Part shown: in pieces, positions 10,345 through 21,094 of the stretch
Layout: every line of letters starts with the position of its first letter
Numbering within the stretch: position 1 is the first letter of the stretch
Translations under genes and position numbers: made by a program
Assembly: GCA_946811695.1 (NCBI GenBank)
Contig: OX328123.1
Span: 32,829,373-32,893,372, forward strand
Length of the DNA stretch: 64,000 nucleotides
Source: Gonocerus acuteangulatus
Lineage: Eukaryota > Arthropoda > Insecta > Hemiptera > Coreidae
Reading direction: 5' to 3'
Notes under the pieces: model-generated
What the model saw: the letters and a program-made list of their open reading frames with translations, nothing else
What the model was told of the DNA's origin: nothing
Databases searched by the model: none

Positions 10345-10461
10345 TTTTAGCACTTTCCTCCGAAGGAAAGTAGCTATTCAGATTGCACTCATGACGGAAT
10401 TTTTGACAAATTTCTTCAAATCTTTATCGACCCTACCAAGTAGACACCGAAAAGGACCCCC

Positions 10462-10527
<66 letters not shown>

Positions 10528-11160
10528 GTGTGTGTCTGTCCGTTAAGACGATAGCGGCCAGAGTTTTTATTTTTCGTCACGAAACTTGATATTTAGCGTT
10601 CACTTAGCAAACGGTTGAACGAGTTCGTCAACCACCAAAATCGGTCTACCGGGAGGGGGGTTTATACCGGACCTAAAGCTCCAATTTGATCATGCCACTC
10701 GTCGTTCTTGTTATATTTTAACGAAACTCGGTATTCATTGTGGTCATCTAAAGAGTAAAATGCATTGTAAAAATAAACTAAATCGATTCTTGAGGAGGGG
10801 GCAGGGTTACTCCGGACCCACATTACCTATTTGCCACTACCAGCCATAATTTGGGTTATATATGTATTTCATTGAAACTCGATATTCTTATTGGCAATCA
10901 ACAAAGAAAAGTGTGTTGTAAAAATAAACTACATTAGTCTGTCGGAAAGAGGGTTTTACTTTCTACTATGCTTAAATAGAATTCTCCCGCCAGACGTAGT
11001 TTGGAAAAGCTGCCGCTAGATCAAAAGACGAAAATATGAAGTTTTTGTTCATTTATTAAGTAGTGTAGTACCATGTATAAACAAAACTCTGGAAGCAAAT
11101 TAATTACAAAATTAATAGTTGAAACAGTTGTTCACTACAATTGTAAAAGAACTATTCATA
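10345..11160 (-). mobile_element. Helentron-like element, family B copy 1
   Basis: On the + strand it starts TTTTAGCACTTTCC with a hairpin (ACTTTCCTCCGAAGGAAAGT). An (AT)n core follows at about 10466-10524, then CTGTCCGTTAAGACGATAGC, then loosely repeated modules of 140-150 bp built around CGAAACTCGGTATTC and stretches of G. The opposite-strand copy at 45467-46667 matches throughout. It shares with family A the terminal hairpin followed by GCTAAAA and the AT core. No coding capacity. Confidence 0.65.
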
Positions 11161-11161
11161 T

Positions 11162-11302
11162 TTTTAGCGCGGTTCCTCCCCCCGTTCATAGGGAGGAACC
11201 CCGCTTATAAGGTTGATCTCATGAAACAATCCGGAAGTGCCGTCTAGAAATTGTTACGTTTCAGAAGCCCTAGAAAACGAAAATAAAGGTGGTTCAAATT
11301 TG

Positions 11303-11343
<41 letters not shown>

Positions 11344-12275
11344 ATATATTTGTCTGTTCGCTCATTTCCGGCCCCCCCTCAAGGTCCGATTTTGATGAAA
11401 TTTGGTACAAAAATCGTTCGTCTAATTTGAAAGGTCAAGTTTGTTAACCAGCAGAAACCGCCCACCGGAACATGGTTTTTGGAGCGAATGTCGCGCGAAA
11501 AAAATCGTTCCGCTTATTTCATATGCTTGCAAGTACTCTTTTTATAGGCTTCTAGGCCTAGGAAAACGAATGAAACCATGTTTAAGGCGATAGCTTTAAC
11601 CGTTTTCGAGAAATTTAGAAAAATAGTTGTTGAATAACGTTTTTGGTTTGGGTACTTAAAATCATGGGATTCAGTTGAAACATTTTCTGCATGTTCGAAT
11701 TTCATCAAAACTAATGTTGAAATTTTGGTTACGTTTGGAGATAAGGAAGGATTAGAATAAAATATTTTATTAACAGAGATGAACAGTTTTGGGAACTTCG
11801 TGTACTTTCATTAATTTTTTTTTTTTTTTTTTTTTACGGGCATCAACAAATCTTGGCTATTTGCGCCGACATCCAGGGCGCAGCCAGGAATTTTCTAAGC
11901 GAGCCATGTGATGAAACAATTTCTGGCGCCGGTGGGGATCGAACCCACCATCTCCCGCTTATGATCTTGCGCGGTAGCCACTAGACCACGGGAGACCCCA
12001 CTTTCATTAATATCTCGAAAACGGTTGAGAATCTTGGCAAGCGGAAGGTTACCATTCGAAAGCTTACTAAATGCTCTACTAAAAAAGGTTCTGAAGAAAG
12101 TTTTGATTAAGCGATGTCAATCGGAGAAATAAGTGCATAAAACTTAGAAGTTTGATAAACGATAATTGATTTCGTCTATTTGAACGGTTCTTTTTCTCTG
12201 TTTTTATTTCTTGTTATTTATTTATTTTTTTATTGCTTCTAGTAGGAGGATGTATTTCTCAATAAAACAGGGGAA
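11162..12275 (-). mobile_element. Family A element, inverted copy carrying a SINE
   Basis: Reads on the minus strand in the same order as 3-943. The terminal hairpin is at about 11162-11207, the AT core at about 11304-11349, and the conserved block with CATGCAGAAAATGTTTCAAC at about 11680. It is interrupted at 11815-11999 by a tRNA-derived SINE and abuts family B at its 3' end. Confidence 0.75.
11815..11999 (-). mobile_element. tRNA-derived SINE, complete copy (SINE-2)
   Basis: An 11-bp target duplication ACTTTCATTAA lies at 11804-11814 and 12000-12010. Intact family A copies have a single one here, so the empty site is known. On the minus strand the head is a tRNA-like sequence with consensus pol III boxes: A box TGGTCTAGTGG and B box GGTTCGATCCC. 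The body ends in GGCGCAAATAGCC...GATGCCCG and an A tail of about 20. That 3' hairpin is shared with LINE ends elsewhere in the window. Confidence 0.92.
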
Positions 12276-12328
12276 TTAATACAAGTTCTCTGCTGTAGGC
12301 GAAGAAAAACTAAAAATTTAAACATTCT

Positions 12329-13435
12329 CGGTGTAGAGTCAGACATCTGTCCGGGTTGAGGTGCTAGGCAGGCTTCAGGTAGGCTTTTATTGCACGTCCT
12401 AAATCAAGATGCATCCTAGGACAGCTGACAGCTACTTTACCTGTAGGAAGTCACGCAGCCAAATGCTATAGTAGAAATATAATTATATTTTGTGGTTTTA
12501 TTTGGCGTAGTTCATTAAAAAATAACACTAGTACTTTCTCATTTTCTTAATTTTTTTGTTTAATTGCACTTAAAAGTAAAATGGATATGTTAGTAATGCA
12601 AGTTAAGTAAATTAGAAACATATTTTTTGAATTGACTTTGAGAGTCTTGCTTTAGATTGAGGAATTTCCGCTTCTAACCTGTGGGTGTTAACAATTTTCA
12701 TGAAATAAAAAATAAAATGTTTAGTTCTCTTTTAAGCTATCCAAATGACACTATGGATGAGAACGGATACGTCTTAAGATGACGCAGTTCCTGGGAGTCG
12801 GACAATCTGCTGAAAATTTAAACATCCAACCCAAAATCCACTGATTCTCCGTGTAGAGTCAGACATCTGCCCGGGTCGAGGTACAAGGCAGGCTTCAGGT
12901 AGGCTTTTATTGTACTTCATAAATCAAATAAATTGCACTGCAAGATCAGGAGAGCTGACAGATATTTTACCTGCAGGAAGTCATGACCCAAATACTATAG
13001 TAGAAATATAATTATATTTTGTGGTTGTATGTGGCGTAGTACATTAAAAAATAACACTACTTTCTCATTTTCTTGTACAATTTTATTTTGTTTAATTGCA
13101 TTTAACATTAAAATGAGTAGTTTAGTGTTTTTAATTGCATTTAACACTAAAATGGATATGTTAGTAAAGCAGGTTAAGTCAATTAGAAACATTTATTCGT
13201 AGTAGAGTCTTCGTAAAGCGAAACTTGGGACGGCGGAAAGAGTAATTTCCGGTTAGAATAGTTTTTTGTGCCTTGCCGACAATCTTGCTTTTCTTTGGAA
13301 TATGTGTTTACATTAAGAATGATCTAAACAAAGTAATAACTGTTTCTATTCTAAGTATTCAAAATGACACTAGGGATATGAATGGAACCGTGCTAAGATG
13401 ATGCAGTTCCTGCGAGTCGGACTTTTTATTTGATT
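12329..13435 (+). repeat. Two tandem copies of interspersed family D
   Basis: Blocks at 12329-12800 and 12849-13435 repeat each other in order: GTGTAGAGTCAGACATCTG, GCAGGCTTCAGGTAGGCTTT, AGTAGAAATATAATTATATT, then the end AAGATGAYGCAGTTCCTG-GAGTCGGA. The second copy carries an extra 30-bp internal duplication around TTAATTGCATTTAACA. Single copies or pieces occur at about 17890-17965, 23031-23330, 55901-56135 and 58168-58790 (-). No coding capacity. Confidence 0.7.
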
Positions 13436-14027
13436 TATATAGGTTTTTTAAAGCAAATTATTCAGGAATGCCGTCTACACTACCCAAATTCTGAGGAAAG
13501 TGTTTAGTTATGCAGCTCCTGCGGAACGGATTTTACGTATTATACAAGGTGGAAGGTAAAAAAAAAGTCGCAATTAATAGATACAATTTATAAATCAATG
13601 CTCTACTAGTTCTTCGAGAGGAGTGTTCCTTAAGACGAATTACAGTCACATTAGGAGAGTGACAACCAAAATCAGAGCCACGTTCTCGCTAAAAATAATT
13701 GGCACGTTTGAATAGCTATAGTCTATCTAAGCGGGTTTCCTCCCTATGAAGGGAGGAAGAAAACGCGCTAAAACTTAATAGCTTCGCTCGCGTATCCCCG
13801 GTAATGAATAAAAGGACCCTCGGAGGTCCGTGATCCCCCAGGGTTCAGAAACACTGTTTTATCCAAGCACAGATAGATGAACGCACGCCTGTTAGATGAA
13901 TATTCATAATTTCTTTAACCTTCGCCAATGCCATTGACCGTTGGAAGTTTAGCTGTCCGATGAACTACACATTAACTGTAGAACGCTCATTTCCTAAGAC
14001 GGGATTTCAAGGCAAGTTGCTTTTTAT
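13436..14027. other. Unassigned stretch with a solo family A hairpin
   Basis: No gene. At about 13735-13772 a hairpin GTTTCCTCCCTATGAAGGGAGG ending CGCGCTAAAAC is a stray family A 3' end. Confidence 0.45.
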
Positions 14028-14088
14028 CCTCTGGATTTATTGTTTTCATAGAATATAAGGATCTACCAAAGTCATTTTTTATTTTTTA
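14028..14088 (+). repeat. 61-bp direct repeat, left member
   Basis: Identical to 17972-18032, starting CCTCTGGATTTATTGTTTTC. The two members sit at the outer edges of a 3.9-kb composite of family A, the ORF1-only retroposon and part of family D. Confidence 0.9.
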
Positions 14089-14228
14089 TTAGCGCAGTTC
14101 CTCCCTCCCCCATAGGGAGGAACCCCGCTTATAGGGTTGATACAATGAAACAATCCGGAAGTGCCGACTAGAAAATTTCGCGTTTCAGAACCCCTAGAGA
14201 CCGAAAATAACGGTGGTTAAAATTTGTG

Positions 14229-14264
<36 letters not shown>

Positions 14265-14265
14265 T

Positions 14266-16797
14266 GGGGAGGTTATCAAGGTTATAAGGAGAAAGCATGT
14301 CGTTATCTGTCCTCCGTGAATTTTTAGTGTTTTATAAGTGAAATTTTTCATTAATGAGTGAAAAAAGTGTTTATAAGTGTTTTTTAAAGAGGAAGGATTT
14401 TGCATGTAATGGAAAATGTGGCTTGTGTAATTACATTTGGAAGAATTTGCTGATTTCAATAAGAACTAGCTACTACTCACCAATCAGAGTTTCTACACCA
14501 GGATTTCGGAAGAAAAGGTAGTAGTCCATAAGCTAGTGATCTCTTATTTCGCATAATGTACACAAACATAGACAAGATGTTTACATCACAATAAAAACTA
14601 TAAGAAAACCTATTTCAGAACAAATTATTCAGCCATTTTGAATGCCTAGTTAGTAACACGTGCTTTGTTACGTCACTATGACGTGTCCTAAGTTCCATCA
14701 TTATAACTGTTGGAGTTCATTGACTGCAATACAACAGCTGATTACCTACTAGTGGATGATAGAGCACTGATCACTAATTGAGTTTGGCTCGAACTGTTGG
14801 GATTAAGGTTATTATCTTTAGAACTGCAAAGGGTTGTATGTAATCTCTTCTTGCGAGAGTATTAGCTGTTTGGTGTCAGAAATATACATAAACAATTATA
14901 TATCTAAAAACTGTGCTTAAGGACAATGGATCAACTAACAAAGGCTATTACAGATTTGAAAATCTCTTTGAATGCAAATCTAGCAGAACTGACAGTAGAA
15001 ATTTTATCTCTTAAAGAACGTTTTAAAATCTCAGAACAGAAGATAGATGATATGACCAAAATAACTGAACTCATAAAAGAAGATATATGTTACCTAAAAG
15101 ATAGGATTAAAGAATTGGAAATAAAATATATAAAAATAGAAGATGACTTTAGAAATTACACTGAGGCTGAAAAGAGAAAGAAAAATATCATTATTTACAA
15201 CGTAAAATTAAATAACTATAAAGATGCGGAAGAAACAGTATTGAACATATTTAATGGTACAATGAATGTTTCTGTCAGTCTGCGGGAAATAGACTACATT
15301 AAACTCCTTGGGAGCAGGGAAAGCGAATGTAGACCAATTCTAATTAAATTCACAACTCTTCGTTTAAAACAAGAAATACTGAGAGGAACAAAAACATTAA
15401 GAGGAAAATCTATAGTTATATCTGAAGATTATTCTAAAGATGTGAGAATTAGAAGAAGAGAACTTATTCCATACTTGAAGAAAGCTAGGAGAGAGAATGT
15501 TCCAGCAAAGCTAATCCAGGATAAGCTAATCATCGCAGGGAAAACCTATACTCTTCAAGAAGTAATAGAATGGTCCAAGACAAACATCACAAGCATAGCT
15601 AATGATGGAAAAGGCGAACACTTCATCTGTGGATCTTCACTAATTTCCGAGATGAAACAGAAGCTTACCTCCACTTGTAAATATAGGCCGAAGGAACCAA
15701 ATATCAAGCAGCTCTGAGAGGCTATAGACACAGAAGATTTAAGATTAACAGGTACGAATCTTTCACGAACAGCTTAAAACATAGCCTAGAATAGAAATTG
15801 GAGCTATTTTAATTAAGTTTTAATTTTAAGTTAATCTCACTAACCGTACTAACAAATACTAAGCGTAATTATATGAATTGAATAATGAATAGTAATTAAT
15901 TTACCGCACTGAGATATATATTAGTATAAGGCAAGAATCCATACTAGGGTTAGTCTCAAATTTTGCTCTTTTTTGGAGATATCTTAATCTCAACAACTGA
16001 TCGAATTAAATTGAATTATTTTTACAGAAGCTCAAATATAAGACGGAAACAGAATTACTTGGTATGTACATGGTCTTAAATAAAGTGTTTCAAAAATACA
16101 AATAATTTCACTCACCAAACAAATTGAATAGGAAATTGGTTTACAATAATAATGCCGCCATATGCAGAATAAATTAAACAATATCACTGGAATTGTATAA
16201 AATAAATTAAGCAATATCACTGGAATTGTATAAAATAAATTAAAAATAATTTAATTTTAATTATAAAGAAAATAGGTTATTAATGAAATATTATATAGAG
16301 TGAATCTTATTTAGAATGATGTCATTAAGGGATATATAATTTATTATTGATTTGAATGATTTTTTTTTATGTGCAAACATTAATTTAATAAAATGTATTT
16401 AAAAGAGATTTTTGTTTCAAATAAATGTATATCAACTTGCTTATAAGGCTTAATTTATTTTAGAAGGATTTTCTTGTATTTTAAGTTATGTAGAAATGTA
16501 GTAATAATCCTACGATAAATGCGTGTCTAATACGCATTGGTTGGTACACTTGTTCTTTTCATTACCCTAGTCTTTTGTTTAACCAATTCGGCATTATAGT
16601 GTTAATTTATAAACAAAGATTGTATGTCCATTCCAGATTTGTAAATATCTTAGGTGTTAGGTTTAAGATTATTGATATTATTGTTACTAGATTATATCAC
16701 TTAACACTAGTAAACTAATACAATTATATAGTAATCCCCTCCCCATGCTAAAAGATCCTAATCTTGTAAGCATTAAAATAAATAAAAATAAAATAAA
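14266..16797 (+). mobile_element. ORF1-only non-LTR retroposon in an AT microsatellite
   Basis: The insert begins GGGGAGGTTATCAAGG directly after (AT)n and ends with an A-rich tail (TAAAATAAATAAAAATAAAA) before (AT)n resumes. The long 5' region (14266-14925) has no ORF. One coding frame (14926-15717) follows, then about 1.08 kb of AT-rich 3' sequence. No reverse transcriptase or endonuclease frame exists in it on either strand. An A-rich end and an ORF1-type protein point to an L1-like retroposon that kept only its first ORF. An internal deletion of ORF2 is the simplest explanation. Confidence 0.6.
14926..15717 (+). CDS. LINE ORF1-like RNA-binding protein (coiled coil + RRM-like)
   Basis: 263 residues, intact. 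Residues about 10-85 form heptad-rich coiled coil (LKERFKISEQKIDDM, LKDRIKELEIKYIKIEDDF). Residues about 85-165 look like the RRM of L1-type ORF1 proteins: KKNIIIYNVK as beta-1 and RPILIKFTTLRLKQEIL as beta-3/alpha-2. Residues 160-215 (GKSIVISEDYSKDVRIRRREL ... KLIIAGKTYTL) match the C-terminal domain pattern. In the family this protein trimerises, coats the element RNA and acts as a chaperone. The start is the first ATG of the frame, in context GGACAATGG. The C-terminal 45 residues are unmatched. An uninterrupted frame beside heavily mutated LINEs suggests recent insertion or selection. Confidence 0.7.
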   Translation: MDQLTKAITDLKISLNANLAELTVEILSLKERFKISEQKIDDMTKITELIKEDICYLKDRIKELEIKYIKIEDDFRNYTEAEKRKKNIIIYNVKLNNYKDAEETVLNIFNGTMNVSVSLREIDYIKLLGSRESECRPILIKFTTLRLKQEILRGTKTLRGKSIVISEDYSKDVRIRRRELIPYLKKARRENVPAKLIQDKLIIAGKTYTLQEVIEWSKTNITSIANDGKGEHFICGSSLISEMKQKLTSTCKYRPKEPNIKQL

Positions 16798-17545
16798 TAT
16801 ATATATATATATATTTGTGTGTTCGCTCATTTCTGGCTTCCCTGATGGTCCGATTTTGATGAAATTTGGTACAAAAATCCGTCGTCCAATTTGAAAGGTC
16901 AAGTTCGTTAACCAGCAGAATCCGCCCACTGGAAGATGGCGTTTGGGGCGAAATTCGCGCAAAAAAAATCGTAACGCTTACGTTTTTGAGTTCATAAGCT
17001 TGTAAGTACTCGTTTTATAGGCTTCTTGGGCTAGAAAAATGAATGAAACCATTTTCAATGCGATAGCTTTAACCGTTTTCGAGAAAATTGGAAAAATAGT
17101 TTTTGAATACCGCTTTTGGTTTGGGTACTTAGAATCATGGGATTCAGTTGAAACATTTTCTGCATGTTCTACATTCATCAAAACTAATATGTTGAAATTT
17201 TGGTTACGTTTGGAGTTAAGGAAGGGTTAGAATAAAATATTTTATTAACAGACAAAACGTTTTGGTAACTTTGTATACTTTCCTTAATATCTCGAAAAAG
17301 GTTGAGAATCTTGGTAAACGGAAGAATACCATTAGAAAGCTTACGAAATGCTCTACAAAAAAGATTCTGATGAAGGTTTTGATTAGACGATGTCAATCGG
17401 AGAAATAAGAGCTTAAAACTTTAAAGTAATTGATTTCGCTTATTCGAACTGTTCTTTTTGTCTGTTTTTATTCCTTGTTATTTTTTAATTGCTTATAGTT
17501 GGATAATGTATTTGATAATAAATCAGGTTAAGAAAAACAATTTAA

Positions 17546-17971
17546 TCTTAGAGATATGGACTATATGGAGATATAACTTTTCAACTGCCTAGCGGGGTCC
17601 TTCCTATGGCGGGTTGGCCTATCCAGGTAAAATCGTAAATAAGACCTTTCTTGAAAGTAAAGATGGAACTGTCAACTTTGGTCCTCCTCTGCCTCCCGGC
17701 ACTTTAAATGCTGACGAAGGCTACCAATGAGTAGCTGAAACGTCCTAAATATAGATTTTTTAACAAAAATCGTATTGAGGTTTCTTTAGCCGAATCCCAA
17801 CCATTCCATCTTTACTTATCACCTCGACGGCTAACTATCTAATCTTCATGTTTTCTAGAAATGTGGACCCAAAATAATAACAGCTTCTATTTTAATCATT
17901 TTAAATGAGTCTAGAGATAAGAACGGAACCGCGCTAAGATGATGCAGTTCCTGCGAGTCGGACTTTTTCTT
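17546..17971. other. Repeat E (+ copy) and a family D end
   Basis: 17690-17850 is repeat E, inverted relative to 5690-5850. At about 17890-17965 the family D terminus (GCTAAGATGATGCAGTTCC) appears, directly before the right 61-bp repeat. No gene. Confidence 0.5.
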
Positions 17972-18032
17972 CCTCTGGATTTATTGTTTTCATAGAATAT
18001 AAGGATCTACCAAAGTCATTTTTTATTTTTTA
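17972..18032 (+). repeat. 61-bp direct repeat, right member
   Basis: Exact match to 14028-14088. Confidence 0.9.
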
Positions 18033-18435
18033 CCTTATAACTTCAAATTAAATTTCGCAGTTCGATTTTGGACTGGAAAATCCATCCTTTTTTAGAAGCT
18101 CCAGGAACTCATGTCATGTAGAAGGTTAGAGAACTGCTTTTCTAGCATCGGGTCTGTCCGATCTTCTCTCCAGACAAGTCGTCTATAATTATTTTGACAT
18201 GAAACGTTATGGGAGGGTCTGGGTGTTAATAAACACCACCTTGACGTTTCTCCTTTTGCCGAATTGTCGGCTTGCTCGATGCTGCTAATTAAATTGTTCA
18301 AGCACATTAGACCAGAATGGAAAATTGAAAAGAACATTATCTTAACTACAAGATTTGCACACAAAGGAGACAATCCTATGTTACATTTTCCAACTTAAAG
18401 GCGCATGCGAACCATCCTAGCTTATTTCTAACAAC
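18033..18435. other. Unassigned flank of the LTR element
   Basis: A 93-residue minus-strand frame (18092-18373) has no recognised domain and is not called as a gene. The LTR element's left target duplication GTTGT is at 18436-18440. Confidence 0.4.
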
Positions 18436-18440
18436 GTTGT

Positions 18441-18598
18441 TGTGAGAAAGGCAACTGCTTAATGGTTGTAGAAGTTTATTGCTTTGTACATAAGAAAGAA
18501 GTGGACTGCCAAAATATTTGTAACACAGATGTCAAAATCAAACTGTAAAGATATTGAAATAATTGATGGCATAAATGTCTGAGATTCAGGTTATGACC
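18441..18598 (-). repeat. 3' LTR of the Ty3/gypsy element
   Basis: 158 bp, pairs with 21511-21668. Its inner terminal base is changed (C where the partner has A on the + strand), so the TG start is lost in this copy. A short G-rich purine run sits just inside it. Confidence 0.88.
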
Positions 18599-18835
18599 CC
18601 CCGCCGATAAGCGTTCCTGTCGTATCCTTGCTGATCGAATCTGGTCCGCATGCTTCTTTTTAATTTTTCCGTCTACCTCAACATCGTAAGAGTACGGAGC
18701 AGTTTTTCTTAAAATTATTCCTTTTGTAAACCCTTTTTTGGATGGCCTGCATGTTCCACGTTTGAAGCGTCTGTTGAAAGCAAAGTGCATAAAGTGGCTC
18801 CTGGTGGTAATGGAAGACGAAAAGCGAGAACCCAA
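18476..18835 (-). pseudogene. Integrase C-terminal tail of the Ty3/gypsy element
   Basis: The part PYSYDVEVDGKIKKKHADQI, about 18620-18690, matches the C-terminal segment of gypsy integrases (G-x-x-SY-x-V ... R-H-x-DQLR). It is preceded by GFTKGIILRKTA. The frame's first ~35 residues overlap the protease in another frame and are not real. The join to protease is near 18760, so about 3 kb of pol is missing. The frame runs on into the LTR. Confidence 0.7.
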
Positions 18836-19191
18836 TCCAGTCCAAATAATGGGACATCTTCGCCAATTATAACATAAATGGGTAGCATTTTAATTCGCTC
18901 AAAAGTGGTAACCTGTACTTTTGTTGCTCCTAATACCGGAACTGTATGCCCAGTGTATGCTGTCAGGTCGTTCGCTGGCTTTAACTCAGGTAAACCTAAA
19001 GCTTTCCAAATAGATTCGCTAATGATTGAGTAACAGGCTCCAGGATCGTAAAGCATGTTAACAACTTTCTTATTTAACTTAACCTTAAGCATAACCTTAG
19101 ACGCCTTAGTAATATTTTCTTTCAATGAATGAATGTTGTGAACTGATGCTTTGGTCGTCTGAAGAACTGGAGTTAGATTTAGAACGAGCAC
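18715..19191 (-). pseudogene. Aspartic protease domain of the Ty3/gypsy element
   Basis: Retropepsin-like: VVNMLYDPGACYSIIS contains the active-site position as DPGA rather than the usual D-[TS]-G-A, followed by VPVLGATKVQV and the flap-distal motif LPIYVIIGEDVPLFGLDW (family: ILGxDxL). In the family it cuts Gag-Pol as a dimer. The replacement of Thr/Ser by Pro, and the truncation after residue ~125 into the integrase tail, make an active enzyme unlikely. Confidence 0.75.
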
Positions 19192-19368
19192 TCAACCGTG
19201 GAGATAACTTCGATACCGCTCCGCGTTCAACAATAGCATTTCCGGAAACTAAGCAAGCTTTTGCGAAATGGTTAGGCCTTTGGCATGCCCTACATGTTGT
19301 TTTTCGGGCAGGACAGTCTGAATGCTGATGCAATTTGTTTCCACATCTGAAACAGTGGACTCCCTTTT
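19106..19368 (-). pseudogene. Gag nucleocapsid zinc knuckles
   Basis: The minus strand reads VHCFRCGNKLHQHSDCPAR then TTCRACQRPNHFAKAC: two C-x2-C-x4-H-x4-C-like knuckles. The frame upstream is cut at TTAA 19369-19372 by the piggyBac-like insertion and continues at 20762 in the same frame, as expected for insertion into a once-open gene. Confidence 0.8.
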
Positions 19369-19372
19369 TTAA

Positions 19373-20761
19373 CCCTTTCCGTGCTATAAACGAATATATT
19401 CGTTCTCTAAAAAAATGCTCTGAGTGCGAAGCACGAATATATTCGTGCAGCCGGGACTTTCCTCAGAGTGCGACATACGAATATATTCGTTTTCATATTC
19501 TTTGTATAATCTCTGCTTCCAGAAAGCCCAGAGATCTCTTGTATCACGCTGTACAACTAGTCTAGTTACTTAGCTATCCGTTAGATAGCAGAAGAATGTC
19601 TTTACGTGTGTTTTTCCCGGTTTTATTGTGAGTGGAAGCTAACTTTATCTCGAGCGGAGTGTCCTAGACCACCTGAAAGGTCCATTATCACCAATTCAGA
19701 CTGTAGCAAGGCGGCTACCTGCAGGGGTTGGCTTGTTATTTCTATTGTTTGCAGACCCTTTACTAAAATTTGCCAAACCTTTTCCCACCTTTAGGCTAAA
19801 TTAGGTGTGGGGAAATATGACCCTAACAAATATTTCTCAGTACTAGTTTTGGTTTATTATTTATTTTTATATTTATAAGTTTATTATTAATATTTTTGTT
19901 ATATACCTACTATTTATTTCTAATTCATTACTTTATTATTATATTACTATTTATTAATTAATAGTAATTAATATACTACTTATTTTTTTTATTATTATTT
20001 TTTTACGGCGCATCTACATGTAGGTCATTAGCGCCTATACTACTTATTATAAATAAATTTGTTTTTAAAATAAATACAAAACACAAATTTTAAAAAAGTG
20101 TTGTTTTTTTTCCAGCAAGTAATTATTGGACGTAACCAGTTTTATGAGTTGCATATAAAAATAAAATGATTAGTTTTTAGTAAAAAAAGACCCAGTTATT
20201 TACTAAATAATTACTTGTTGTAGATAACTGTACAGATTGTAAATTATCAATAAAGATCAATCAATATTTTTAAAAAATTACTAAATAAATTGAAGAATCA
20301 TAACAATGATATAAATCATAAAATGGGTAAAATGAAGAGAAGAGAAAGTGTTTTCATGAATATTTTGATAAAAGGGTGCATTCATACTAACAGGGCTAAT
20401 AGTGCTAAATTTAAAACTAAAATATTTCGGAAACAATTGAAATATTATTTTAGAAACTGTTTATTTATTAATTTTAATAAGAAACTTGTTATAATAATTG
20501 AAAAGGTCACACTAAAGTACACACAATTAATGAAATTAGCATCTTAAATTACAACAAAACAAGCAATTTTGCATGTTCCCTGTTATATATCTACGTAATA
20601 AGAGTGACCCAAGGCGGGAGCTCTGATTGAGTATAGTCTTGTTCCAAACCAAAGTCGCACGCGGAGGGTGGAAAATAGGCTAGCACTGGGGGTAGCATCA
20701 GCTCTCAAAGCTCGTAGCACCCGGCGGTCGGTCCCTCTCAGATCCACTAGCATTCTAAGGG
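19373..20761. mobile_element. piggyBac-like DNA transposon, non-autonomous, inside gag
   Basis: It starts CCCTTTCCGTGC and ends GCATTCTAAGGG, with TTAA on both sides (19369-19372 and 20762-20765), the hallmark of piggyBac. Near the left end the 14-bp palindrome ACGAATATATTCGT occurs three times (about 19388, 19432, 19476), a likely transposase-binding array. No transposase domain was found; the ORF at 20290-20547 is AT-driven. The 51-bp retroposon at 19985-20035 is nested in it. The right end (20590-20760) is GC-richer and unmatched. Confidence 0.85.
19985..20035 (-). mobile_element. Minimal 51-bp retroposon insertion: 3' hairpin plus A-rich tail
   Basis: It is flanked by the 13-bp duplication TATACTACTTATT (19972-19984, 20036-20048). 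On the minus strand the insert begins exactly at the hairpin GGCGCTAATGACC...GATGCGCCG and ends in an A/ATA tail. It matches the LINE tail at 26196-26262 and the one at 3776-3825. Confidence 0.87.
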
Positions 20762-20987
20762 TTAATTTAAGCACTCTTGTACTGTGTTTGTTATATGTTA
20801 CTTTGTTAACTTGATTTTTCTGCCCTAAGCTAAAAGCTTGTAAATGTTTTTGTTCGATGTCAACGTTTTCTAAAAGCATTGCGGTTTTCTGGCCTTCCGC
20901 GAAATCCGCCGTTGCAGTAGAATGTAATCGTATCAATTCCCGCTGCCAAAACTCATTATTAATGCCAATAATGAGCTGGTCCCTCAT
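20583..20987 (-). pseudogene. Gag, C-terminal part of the capsid region
   Basis: Residues such as MRDQLIIGINNEFWQRELIR and EGQKTAMLLENVD fit the second half of a Ty3/gypsy capsid. The part below 20762 is piggyBac sequence read through and is not gag. The frame is shifted relative to 21095-21472, so gag is broken near 21100. Confidence 0.7.
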
Positions 20988-21094
20988 ATGCTCGTCCAGA
21001 GTACTGTGAAATTCAAAAGAAGAAGATAAGCTTCTTAAATCGTCAATGAAATGTTGTACCGTCTCTCCCTCATGCCTATACCTGTGAGCAAATT

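Larger units (their letters stand above)
14089..17545 (-). mobile_element. Family A element, inverted, split by a 2.5-kb retroposon
   Basis: The 3' hairpin half is 14089-14265 and the rest resumes at about 16798-17545, ending near AATTTAATC, the mirror of position 3 in copy 1. The break falls exactly in the (AT)n core. It is otherwise close to copy 1. Confidence 0.75.

Noticed and set aside
10238..10525. ORFs ending in Ile-Tyr repeats (here and at 599, 643, 14217, 55275, 57810, 62787)
   Set aside because: Translation of (AT)n microsatellites inside transposons.
11925..11999. Functional tRNA gene
   Set aside because: Pol III boxes are good, but it is the head of an A-tailed SINE with target duplications.
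14266..16745. GGGGAGG at the start and CCTCCCC near the end of the ORF1-only insert as terminal inverted repeats
   Set aside because: Seven bases only, and the second lies ~55 bp inside the A-rich end. The A tail fits a retroposon better.
18092..18373. 93-residue minus-strand ORF beside the LTR element
   Set aside because: No recognisable domain, no splice or promoter context, length near chance expectation.
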